Shown piece by piece: positions 1 through 8,565 of a stretch of DNA of 64,000 nt. The translations under genes were made by a program, and so were the position numbers. Location of the stretch: NCBI RefSeq assembly GCF_016924655.1, contig NZ_JAFFJU010000002.1, forward strand, positions 868,001 to 932,000. The letters run 5' to 3'. This DNA is from Sphingomonas arenae. GTDB lineage: Bacteria; Pseudomonadota; Alphaproteobacteria; Sphingomonadales; Sphingomonadaceae. Numbering within the stretch: the stretch's first letter is position 1; every line of letters starts with the position of its first letter. The notes under the pieces are model-generated. The model saw only the letters and a program-made list of their open reading frames with translations. It did no database searches and was not told the DNA's origin.

Positions 1-2
1 GC

Positions 3-1661
3 GATTACCAGGTCAGCCAGGACAATCGCCTGCTCGCCTACGCCGAGGACACGGTGGGGCGGCGCCAGTACAACCTGAAGGTCAAGGACATCGCCTCCGG
101 CCGCGTGCTGGCCGACGAGGTGAAGAACGTCGAGCCGAACCTCGTCTGGGCGGACGACAACAAGACCATCTTCTACATCGAGAAGGACCCGGTCACCCTG
201 CTGAGCAAGCGCGTCAAGGCGCATGTCCTCGGCACTCCGGCGTCGGCCGATCGCCTCATCTACGAGGAGAAGGACAACAGCTTCTACATGGGGCTGATGC
301 GCACGCGCGACGACAAGTTCGTCTGCATCATCCTCCAGAGCACCGTCAGCAACGAGCAGCGCTGCACCTCCGCCGCGACTCCGGGCGAGTTCGTCGTCCT
401 GTCCCCCCGCGAGCGCGACCATCTGTATGGCGCGGACCACGTTGGCGACCGCTGGGTCGTCCGAACGAATTGGCAGGCACCCAACTACCGGTTGATGACG
501 GTGGAGGACTCCGCCGTTGCTCGAGGCCGCTCCGCCTGGCGAGACCTCGTTCCACACGATCCCAAGGCTTTCATCGAGGACTTCGCGGCGTTCGACGGCT
601 TCCTGGCCATTGAGGAACGGAGCGATGCCAACAAGCGGCTGAGGCTGGTGCCGACCGGCGGCAAGGGCAGCTTCGTCACCTCTGACGAGCCGGCCTACAG
701 CATGACCCTCGCCACCAACCCGGAGGTCGATGCGACCAAGCTGCGCTACACTTACGACAGCCTGACGACGCCCCAACGAACTTACGAGGTGGACGTCGCC
801 AGCGGGAAGCGCACCCTGCTAAAGCAGACCCCCGCGCCCGGCTACGATCCCTCGCAATATGTCACCGAGCGCGTGTGGGCGAGCGCGCGTGACGGGACGA
901 AGGTGCCCGTCAGCCTGGCGTACAGGAAGGGCTTCACGCGCGACGGCACTGCCGCCATGCTGCAGTACGCCTATGGCAGCTACGGCAGCTCGACTGATCC
1001 ACGCTGGTCCACCACGACCACCAGCCTGCTCGACCGCGGCATGGTCTATGCCATTGCCCACATCCGAGGCGGTCAGGAGCTGGGCCGCGCCTGGTACGAC
1101 CAGGGCAAGCTCCTGAACAAGAAGAACACCTTCACTGACTTCATCGACGTGACCCGCTTTCTCACGGGCCAGGGCTACGCCGCCAAGGACCGCGTCGCGG
1201 CGATGGGCGGCAGCGCCGGCGGCCTATTGATGGGTGCGGTCACCAACATGGCACCGCAGGATTATCGCGTGATCGTCAGCCAGGTCCCGTTCGTCGACGT
1301 GGTTACCACCATGCTCGACCCCACCATCCCGCTGACCACCAACGAGTGGGACGAGTGGGGCAATCCCGTGAACCGCGAATATTACGACTACATGCTGAGC
1401 TACTCACCCTACGATCAGCTGAGCCGGCAGGCTTATCCGGCCATGTTCGTGGGCACCGGCCTGTGGGACAGCCAGGTGCAATATTTCGAGCCTTCGAAGT
1501 ATGTCGCGCGCCTCCGGACGGTGAACACCGGGACCCACCCGGTTATTTTCCGCACCAACATGGATGCGGGGCACGGCGGCAAGTCGGGACGCTTCCGCCG
1601 CTACGAGGAGACCGCGGAATACTACGCCTTCATGCTCGACCAGCTCGGCGTGAGGCAGTGA
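3..1661 (+). CDS. ptrB: Oligopeptidase B-like S9A serine peptidase (5' end outside window)
   Basis: The reading frame is already open at the first bases, so the gene enters from the left; about 552 codons are present of roughly 700 expected. Family knowledge: prolyl oligopeptidase-fold enzymes cut short peptides, and oligopeptidase B after basic residues. Seen here: the end of the beta-propeller, then an alpha/beta-hydrolase domain with nucleophile Ser in GGSAGG (codon at 1212), Asp in GLWDSQVQ (1467) and His in DAGHGG (1572). The stretch NEWDEWGNP followed by YYDYMLSYSPYD is characteristic of oligopeptidase B rather than prolyl oligopeptidase. It converges on a small minus-strand membrane gene 7 bases away. 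Location (cytoplasm or periplasm) cannot be judged without the N-terminus. Confidence 0.88.
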   Translation, partial: DYQVSQDNRLLAYAEDTVGRRQYNLKVKDIASGRVLADEVKNVEPNLVWADDNKTIFYIEKDPVTLLSKRVKAHVLGTPASADRLIYEEKDNSFYMGLMRTRDDKFVCIILQSTVSNEQRCTSAATPGEFVVLSPRERDHLYGADHVGDRWVVRTNWQAPNYRLMTVEDSAVARGRSAWRDLVPHDPKAFIEDFAAFDGFLAIEERSDANKRLRLVPTGGKGSFVTSDEPAYSMTLATNPEVDATKLRYTYDSLTTPQRTYEVDVASGKRTLLKQTPAPGYDPSQYVTERVWASARDGTKVPVSLAYRKGFTRDGTAAMLQYAYGSYGSSTDPRWSTTTTSLLDRGMVYAIAHIRGGQELGRAWYDQGKLLNKKNTFTDFIDVTRFLTGQGYAAKDRVAAMGGSAGGLLMGAVTNMAPQDYRVIVSQVPFVDVVTTMLDPTIPLTTNEWDEWGNPVNREYYDYMLSYSPYDQLSRQAYPAMFVGTGLWDSQVQYFEPSKYVARLRTVNTGTHPVIFRTNMDAGHGGKSGRFRRYEETAEYYAFMLDQLGVRQ

Positions 1662-1668
1662 GGCGGGA

Positions 1669-1911
1669 CTAAAGACGGAAGCCCAGGCCGAGCAGCAGGT
1701 CGGCGGCGATCACGAACAGCAGGACGAACAGGCCCGCGTTGATCGCCACCAAAGTCCAGAACCGCGCGTCCCCCGCCTCAGCGCGGTTCAGGCGGGTGCG
1801 ATAAAGGGGGATCTCGCCGCTGCGAAGTGCAAGCGCAATGCGACGTAGCAGCAATAGTGCGAGCACGACGCACACCGCACCGACGAATAATTCTTCCGCA
1901 CGCCCGGTCAT
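1669..1911 (-). CDS. Small two-helix membrane protein, unknown function
   Basis: This 80-residue protein has two clear hydrophobic segments (about residues 10-28 and 52-78) separated by a basic, polar stretch with several Arg. I recognise no family. The ATG at 1911 overlaps the epimerase stop as TGATG, so translation is probably coupled; a TTG three bases earlier is possible. It is the last gene of the minus-strand operon crp - HWE kinase - pccB - mce, so it may be made together with propionate catabolism enzymes, but nothing in the sequence shows what it does. Confidence 0.6.
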   Translation of the reverse strand: MTGRAEELFVGAVCVVLALLLLRRIALALRSGEIPLYRTRLNRAEAGDARFWTLVAINAGLFVLLFVIAADLLLGLGFRL

Positions 1912-2330
1912 CAATGCGCCTGCTTCGGCGACTCCATGATCTCGGTCAGCACCCCGCCCATGTCCTTGGGGTGGAGGAAGAAGATCGGCGTTCCGTGTGC
2001 GCCGATGCGCGTCGGACCGAGGATGCGGGCGCCCTGCCCTTCGAACCAGGCGCGTGCTTCCTCAATGTCCGGCACCTCGAAGCAGAGGTGATGCTGCCCC
2101 CCTTCGGGGTTTTTTTCGAGGAACTTCGCGATCGGCGACTCCGGCCCGAGGGGCTGGATCAGTTCGATCTGCGTGTTCGGTGCATCCACGAAACACACGC
2201 GAACGCCCTGGGTGGAAAGATCGAAGGGCGCCCCGTGCGGCTCTGCCCCGAACTGGGTTCGGTAGACCTCAAGGCTCCTCTCGATCGAAGGCGTCGCAAC
2301 GCCAACATGATTCAGTCGGCCGAGTGTCAT
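1911..2330 (-). CDS. mce: Methylmalonyl-CoA epimerase
   Basis: A 139-residue single VOC-fold (glyoxalase/bleomycin resistance) protein of the usual length for this epimerase, which interconverts (S)- and (R)-methylmalonyl-CoA between propionyl-CoA carboxylase and methylmalonyl-CoA mutase. It begins LNHVGVATPS, with the first metal-ligand His at residue 7, and has IELIQP, EGGQHHLCFEV and a final LTEIME, placing the expected metal ligands. It starts 9 bases after the pccB stop, which supports the assignment. The mutase itself is not in the window. Confidence 0.92.
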   Translation of the reverse strand: MTLGRLNHVGVATPSIERSLEVYRTQFGAEPHGAPFDLSTQGVRVCFVDAPNTQIELIQPLGPESPIAKFLEKNPEGGQHHLCFEVPDIEEARAWFEGQGARILGPTRIGAHGTPIFFLHPKDMGGVLTEIMESPKQAH

Positions 2331-2339
2331 CGCGCACCG

Positions 2340-3868
<1,529 letters not shown>

Positions 3869-3872
<4 letters not shown>

Positions 3873-4903
3873 GGGCGCGGCTCTTCGGACTTCCGCTCGC
3901 CCTCGTCAACGTAGGGGAGCGGCACGAATAAGGTGTAGCTGAAGCCGTTCTTCCCGAAGTGCATCGCCGACTTGGCCTTGAGCTCATAGGCCAGCGTGCG
4001 CGTCAGCAGCTCGGTCCCGAAGCCGGTCCGTCGTGGCTTCCGCAAAGTGCGGCCGAGCTTGGTCTCCTTCCAGCTGAACCCGAGCACCCGCGACTCCGCT
4101 TCACCCGACAGTGACCAGCGGACCTCCAGTTCACCGGCGCGAGCACCCAGCACGCCATGCTTGACCGCGTTGGCGGACAGTTCGTGCACCGCCAGGCTGA
4201 TCCGCTCCGCCGTTCTGGGGTCGAGCAGCACGTCGGGCCCTTCCAGCACCAGCGAGCGCCCTTCCTGCGCGCCATGGGCGAGGAGCTCGTCCTGCGCGAT
4301 CTCCCGCAGCGACACCCCCGCGTCTGGAGCGCGCGTAACCAGGGCCTGCACCCGCGCAAAGGCGGCGAGGCGCCCGTCGAGATGGGTCGAAAACTCCCGA
4401 ACGTCACGCGACCGCTCCGCAGTCCGCCGCGCGATCGAGCGCACCACGCCAAGCGTGTTGCGGACCCGGTGCTGGAGTTCGGCCAGCAGAAGCCTGGCCC
4501 TTTCCTCGCTTTGCGCCAATGCCTCCAGGGCGCTCTTTTCCTCGGTGATGTCCCGGGCGATGCCGGCGATGGCCTGGACCTTCCCGTCCGACCCGAACAG
4601 GGGAAAGCCCTTGTCCCGGATCCAGCGGACCGCTCCATCGCTCGGGCGGATGATGCGGTAATCGATCTGGACGACCTCACCCTGTTCGGACCGCGGGAGC
4701 GCAGACAGGGCGATCCCAAGATCATCGGGATGGACCAGCGCGGCCCACTGATCCCGATCAAAGCCCTTCCCCGCCGGCATGCCGAACATCGCCTCGAAAG
4801 TTGGGCTGAGGTAAGCCATCGTGCCGGGAGGTTCCTGCAGCCACAACGTGTTGTCGGAATGCGCCGCAAATTCGGTGAACCACCTCTCCTCAGCTGTTGG
4901 CAT
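3869..4903 (-). CDS. PAS-domain HWE-family sensor histidine kinase (cytoplasmic)
   Basis: The 344-residue protein has no membrane segment. Residues about 10-120 form a PAS/PAC sensor (TDITE-like linker read as [14 protein letters not shown]). A phosphoacceptor box follows with ELQHRVRNT, His145, and a C-terminal ATPase region containing the WKE motif and [10 protein letters not shown] typical of the HWE class. HWE kinases are common in alphaproteobacteria and often act on PhyR/EcfG general stress signalling or light sensing. The ATG at 4903 was chosen because GGAGGGG lies about 10 bases upstream and the PAS region begins just after it; it overlaps the crp end by 14 bases. No response regulator is adjacent, so its partner is unknown. 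Confidence 0.87.
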
Positions 4904-5600
4904 CGAACTGGGACCCCTCCTGGCCCAAATGCAGGTACTCGGGCGTGAACAGCGCAACGTCCTTGAGGCGCGGGAGGTCCGGAATCGTCAGCCGACGACT
5001 TCCAAGCGAAATGAGCCCCGCCCGCCGAAGGTCCTGCAGGGTGCGGTTGACGTGCACGGACGTCAGCCCGGTGATGTCCGCCAGATCGTTCTGCACGATC
5101 GGGAAATCGCAACTGTCACCCTGGGTCATCCCAAGCGCTTCCAGTCGAACAAAGGTCTCGCACAGGAAATGGGCGATCCGCTCGAACGCGCTGCGCTGGC
5201 CTAGGTTGAGCGTCCATTCGCGCTGGATCGCAGCGCCGACCAGTTCCATCCACCAGAACGCCCGGCAGAGCCGGGTCGAATGGTCGAGCGCGGGCTCCAG
5301 TCTCTCTCGCGTGACTTCCGCCACGCGCATCCGGGTCAGTGCGTGAATACCGTGGTCCGTGCGCCGAAGCACGTAATTGTGCGCGTCGCAGACATCGCCC
5401 GGTAGGATCAGCCCGACGATCTGACGGCGACCGTCCTCAAGCATCTTCGTCCGGACGGCCCATCCTTCCTGGATGACGAGCACGTGCCGTGGCGGATCCC
5501 CTTCAAGAACCAGGTCTCGACGTGGCGCGACCCGGCGCGACGACCCGGCTGCAAGCTCATGGAGAAGCTGCCGCTCCTCCTCGGAGAGACGCGTGTACAA
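4890..5600 (-). CDS. Crp/Fnr-family transcriptional regulator
   Basis: The protein has an N-terminal cyclic-nucleotide-binding-type beta roll (LEGDPPRHVLVIQEGWAV, then GLILPGDV) and a C-terminal winged helix with recognition helix DLADITGLTSVHVNRTLQDL. It lacks the N-terminal cysteine cluster of true Fnr, so it is not expected to carry an oxygen-sensing iron-sulfur centre. The TTG at 5600 is the first conventional start; however an AGGAGGGG stands six bases before an in-frame CTG at 5630, and the extra residues (ALIRKVEL) resemble the usual N-terminus of this family, so 4890-5630 may be the real gene. It overlaps the kinase gene and probably heads its operon. Confidence 0.85.
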   Translation of the reverse strand: MYTRLSEEERQLLHELAAGSSRRVAPRRDLVLEGDPPRHVLVIQEGWAVRTKMLEDGRRQIVGLILPGDVCDAHNYVLRRTDHGIHALTRMRVAEVTRERLEPALDHSTRLCRAFWWMELVGAAIQREWTLNLGQRSAFERIAHFLCETFVRLEALGMTQGDSCDFPIVQNDLADITGLTSVHVNRTLQDLRRAGLISLGSRRLTIPDLPRLKDVALFTPEYLHLGQEGSQFDANS

Positions 5601-5636
5601 CTCGACCTTGCGGATCAGCGCCTGCGCCAGTGCGTT

Positions 5637-5644
5637 CCCCTCCT
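5637..5644 (-). promoter_or_regulatory. Strong ribosome binding site that argues for a CTG start of the Crp/Fnr gene
   Basis: Read on the minus strand this is AGGAGGGG, six bases before the in-frame CTG at 5630. The conventional TTG at 5600 has only a weak AAGG upstream. No ATG, GTG or TTG occurs in frame between the upstream stop (5675) and 5600. Confidence 0.5.
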
Positions 5645-5812
5645 GTCGATATCCGGCCGCGTGACCGGGAGCTTAGCCGCAGGCTGCCGATCGGCAATGC
5701 AGCGCCGCAGCATTTCTGCTTAACACAGATTAGTTCCATGAACGAAGCTGCCAGTCCTCGCGTTCACGCACTGCTCGGTTCGGCCGAGCGCAGCAGACGG
5801 GAGGCTCTTTTC

Positions 5813-6001
5813 ATGACTGACACGCACCGGACCCCTGCCAAACGCGGGTTCGCAGCGATGGACCCGCAACGACAGCGCGAGATCGCCAGCAAGGGCGGAA
5901 AGTGCAGCGGAGGCAATTTCGCGAACAATCGTGAACGCGCGGCTGAGGCCGGCCGTGAGGGTGGCCGCGCAAGTCGTCACCGCGAAACTGCGCACGCCTG
6001 A
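5813..6001 (+). CDS. KGG-repeat stress protein (Con-10/GsiB-like)
   Basis: A 62-residue, very hydrophilic protein containing the stress-induced KGG signature: RGFAAMDPQRQREIASKGG, then GGNFANN and AAEAGREGGRAS. Proteins of this class are induced by general stress or desiccation in many bacteria and are thought to be disordered. The ATG at 5813 was preferred because GGGAGG lies upstream; an earlier in-frame ATG at 5738 would add 25 residues of no recognised character. It stands between the crp/kinase operon (divergent) and the sugar-enzyme fusions. An 11-bp perfect hairpin follows the stop. Confidence 0.82.
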   Translation: MTDTHRTPAKRGFAAMDPQRQREIASKGGKCSGGNFANNRERAAEAGREGGRASRHRETAHA

Positions 6002-6026
6002 GCGGAGGTTCCCGGCCGCGCGAGAT

Positions 6027-6050
6027 GCCCAAGCGCCTCGGCGCTTGGGC
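6027..6050 (+). terminator. Hairpin after the KGG gene, candidate terminator
   Basis: GCCCAAGCGCC (6027-6037) pairs perfectly with GGCGCTTGGGC (6040-6050) around a two-base centre, 25 bases after the stop. There is no clear U-tract behind it, so it could be a terminator or an mRNA-stabilising stem. Confidence 0.5.
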
Positions 6051-6100
6051 GGTGCGCTTTGTCGCACTGCAGCATGCAGCGAAGCTGAACCTCAGCTGAC

Positions 6101-6129
6101 AATGGAACCCGAATCGGGGTTTCATTGTT
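6101..6129 (+). promoter_or_regulatory. Leader hairpin and possible sigma-EcfG promoter upstream of the UGM fusion
   Basis: AATGGAACCC (6101-6110) and GGGTTTCATT (6117-6126) form a ten-pair stem with one G-T pair. The same bases contain GGAAC (6104-6108), then 17 bases, then TGTT (6126-6129), close to the alphaproteobacterial EcfG consensus GGAAC-N16/17-CGTT but with one mismatch in the -10. A start near 6136 would leave a leader of about 34 bases before the ATG at 6170. Both readings are tentative. Confidence 0.3.
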
Positions 6130-6169
6130 CACCTGTAATCAACCTTACAATCACACGAGGTGCTTGAAG

Positions 6170-8545
6170 ATGTTCGAGAATGTCGGCGTGCGTGGTGAAG
6201 GCAGTTCTTCTGTTCCGACATCCTCGACCAAGCCTATGACCCTGATTTGTTTTTCGCACCTGCGGTGGGACTTCGTGTTTCAGCGGCCGCAGCATCTGAT
6301 GAGCCGGTTTGGCCAGTCCATGCCCGTGGTCATCTGGGAAGAGCCTGTGGCGGCTGCGGCTGGCGAGGGCCCGTCCCTGGACGTCCGCCCGGCGAAGAAC
6401 ATTGCCAACGTAACGGTCGTGACTCCACGCCTGCCCGCGGGCCTCGACGCCAAGGCGCAGCAGACGATCCTCAAGGGCCTGCTGGACGGGCACGTCGCAA
6501 CTCTGCCCGGGCGGTTTGTGCGCTGGTATTATACGCCGATGATGCTGCCCTTCTCGCGGCATCTCGACGCAATTGCGACCGTGTACGACTGCATGGACGA
6601 GCTGTCCGCTTTTCGTTTCGCGCCGACGGAACTGCTGCAGCTGGAGCAGGAACTGCTCGACGCGGCCGACCTGGTCTTCACGGGCGGCTATTCGCTGTAC
6701 GAAGCGAAGAAGAAGCGCCACGGCAACGTGCATCCTTTCCCATCATCCGTCGATCGGCGGCACTTCGCCAAGGCGCGGGAGGGAGATCGATCGCCCGCCG
6801 ACCAGGCCAGCATTCCGCGTCCGCGGTTCGGCTTTTACGGCGTCATAGACGAGCGCATCGATCTCGACCTGCTTGCAGCGGTCGCCGACGCGCGCCCCGA
6901 CTGGCAGCTCGTAATGGTCGGTCCGGTCGTGAAGATCAGCGAGGACGACCTCCCCCGCCGCGACAACATCCATTACCTCGGCGGCAAGAGCTACGACGAG
7001 CTGCCGACCTACCTGTCGGGCTGGGACGTGGCGCTGATGCCGTTCGCCATCAACGAGGCGACGCGCTTCATCTCGCCCACGAAGACCCCGGAGTATCTGG
7101 CGGGCGGCCGCCCGGTGGTCTCGACGCCGATCAAGGACGTGAAGCGCCACTACGAGAAGGTAGCCGGCGTGCGCATCGCCGGCACGGCCGAGCAGTTCAT
7201 TGCCGGTTGCGATGCGCAGCTCGCACTCGTTCGCTCAGGCGACGACTGGCTCGCCGAGGTCGATCTGCTGCTCGCCGACATGAGCTGGGACACGACCCAG
7301 GCGCGCATGGCCGCGCTGCTGGCAGAAGTCACCGAACAGGGCCAGAAGATCGAGCGCCCCGCCTTCGGCAAGGGCCAATACACTCACGTGCCGCGCGCCA
7401 GGAAGTACGATTACCTGATCGTCGGCTGCGGCTTCGCGGGCTCCGTCCTGGCCGAGCGTCTTGCATCCCAGCATGGCGCCCGCGTGCTGATGCTGGACAA
7501 GCGCCCGCACGTCGCGGGCAACGCCTATGACGAACTCGATGCGAACGGCATCCTCTACCACAAGTACGGGCCGCACATCTTCCATGCGAACTCGGACGAG
7601 ATCGTCAGCTACCTGTCGCAATTCACCCAGTGGCGGCCTTACGAGCATCGGGTCCTTGCAAACGTGCGCGATCAGCTGGTGCCGATCCCCATCAATCGGA
7701 CCACGCTGAACAAGCTGTTCAACGCGGGCCTCAAGAACGACGAGGAGGCGGCCGCCTTCCTCGCTTCGCGCGCCGAACCGGTGGCGAACATCCGCACGTC
7801 GGAGGACGTGGTCATCAACGCCGTCGGGCGGGAGCTCTACGAGCTGTTCTTCCGTGGCTATACCCGCAAGCAGTGGGGCCTCGATCCGTCGGAGCTCGAC
7901 AAGCAGGTCACCAGCCGCATCCCGACGCGGACCAACACGGACGACCGCTACTTCACCGACAAGCACCAGATCATGCCGCTCCACGGCTACACGCGCATGT
8001 TCGAGAAGATGCTCGACCACCCGTTGATCGAGAAGTCGCTCGGGACCGACTACCGCGACGTCAAGGACGAGATCGACGCCGCTCACACCATCTACACGGG
8101 GCCGATCGACGAATATTTCGACTGGCGCTTCGGCAAGCTGCCGTACCGCTCGCTGCGGTTCGTCCACTCGACCATCGACAAGGAGCAGTTCCAGCCGGTG
8201 GCGGTGGTCAACTACCCGCACCCCGACGTGCCCTACACCCGCATCAGCGAGTACAAGCACATGACGGGCCAGGAGCACCCCAAGACCACGATCACGCTCG
8301 AATATCCGAGCGCGGAGGGCGACCCCTATTATCCGATCCCGCGGCCGGAAAACCAGGAGCTGTTCAAGAAGTACGAGGCGCTGGCCGACTCCACGGCGGG
8401 CGTGACCTTCGTCGGACGGCTCGCGACCTACCGCTACTACAACATGGATCAGATCGTCGGACAGGCGCTCGCCACCTTCCGGCGGATGGACGAGGATCGC
8501 CGCAAGATCGGGGCGGCCAGCAGGGAGCTGCGCCTGGCCATCTAG
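6170..8545 (+). CDS. Fusion of a glycosyltransferase (N-terminal) with UDP-galactopyranose mutase (C-terminal)
   Basis: The 791-residue protein joins two enzymes. Residues about 24-400 look like a GT-B glycosyltransferase: FSHLRWDFVFQRPQHL near the start, YDCMDELSAF, GFYGVIDERID, and a nucleotide-sugar region with SPTKTPEYLAGGRPVVSTP. From about residue 411 comes a complete flavin-dependent UDP-galactopyranose mutase: IVGCGFAG dinucleotide-binding loop, LDKRPHVAGNAYDE, YGPHIFHAN, FFRGYTRKQWG, and GRLATYRYYNMDQ near the end. The mutase makes UDP-Galf from UDP-Galp, so the fused transferase could use galactofuranose, which is inference. ATG 6170 has CGAGG upstream; a TTG at 6125 is an alternative. 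The next fusion gene follows after 20 bases. Confidence 0.9.
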   Translation: MFENVGVRGEGSSSVPTSSTKPMTLICFSHLRWDFVFQRPQHLMSRFGQSMPVVIWEEPVAAAAGEGPSLDVRPAKNIANVTVVTPRLPAGLDAKAQQTILKGLLDGHVATLPGRFVRWYYTPMMLPFSRHLDAIATVYDCMDELSAFRFAPTELLQLEQELLDAADLVFTGGYSLYEAKKKRHGNVHPFPSSVDRRHFAKAREGDRSPADQASIPRPRFGFYGVIDERIDLDLLAAVADARPDWQLVMVGPVVKISEDDLPRRDNIHYLGGKSYDELPTYLSGWDVALMPFAINEATRFISPTKTPEYLAGGRPVVSTPIKDVKRHYEKVAGVRIAGTAEQFIAGCDAQLALVRSGDDWLAEVDLLLADMSWDTTQARMAALLAEVTEQGQKIERPAFGKGQYTHVPRARKYDYLIVGCGFAGSVLAERLASQHGARVLMLDKRPHVAGNAYDELDANGILYHKYGPHIFHANSDEIVSYLSQFTQWRPYEHRVLANVRDQLVPIPINRTTLNKLFNAGLKNDEEAAAFLASRAEPVANIRTSEDVVINAVGRELYELFFRGYTRKQWGLDPSELDKQVTSRIPTRTNTDDRYFTDKHQIMPLHGYTRMFEKMLDHPLIEKSLGTDYRDVKDEIDAAHTIYTGPIDEYFDWRFGKLPYRSLRFVHSTIDKEQFQPVAVVNYPHPDVPYTRISEYKHMTGQEHPKTTITLEYPSAEGDPYYPIPRPENQELFKKYEALADSTAGVTFVGRLATYRYYNMDQIVGQALATFRRMDEDRRKIGAASRELRLAI

Positions 8546-8565
8546 GCCAGGACAGTGGAACAGGA

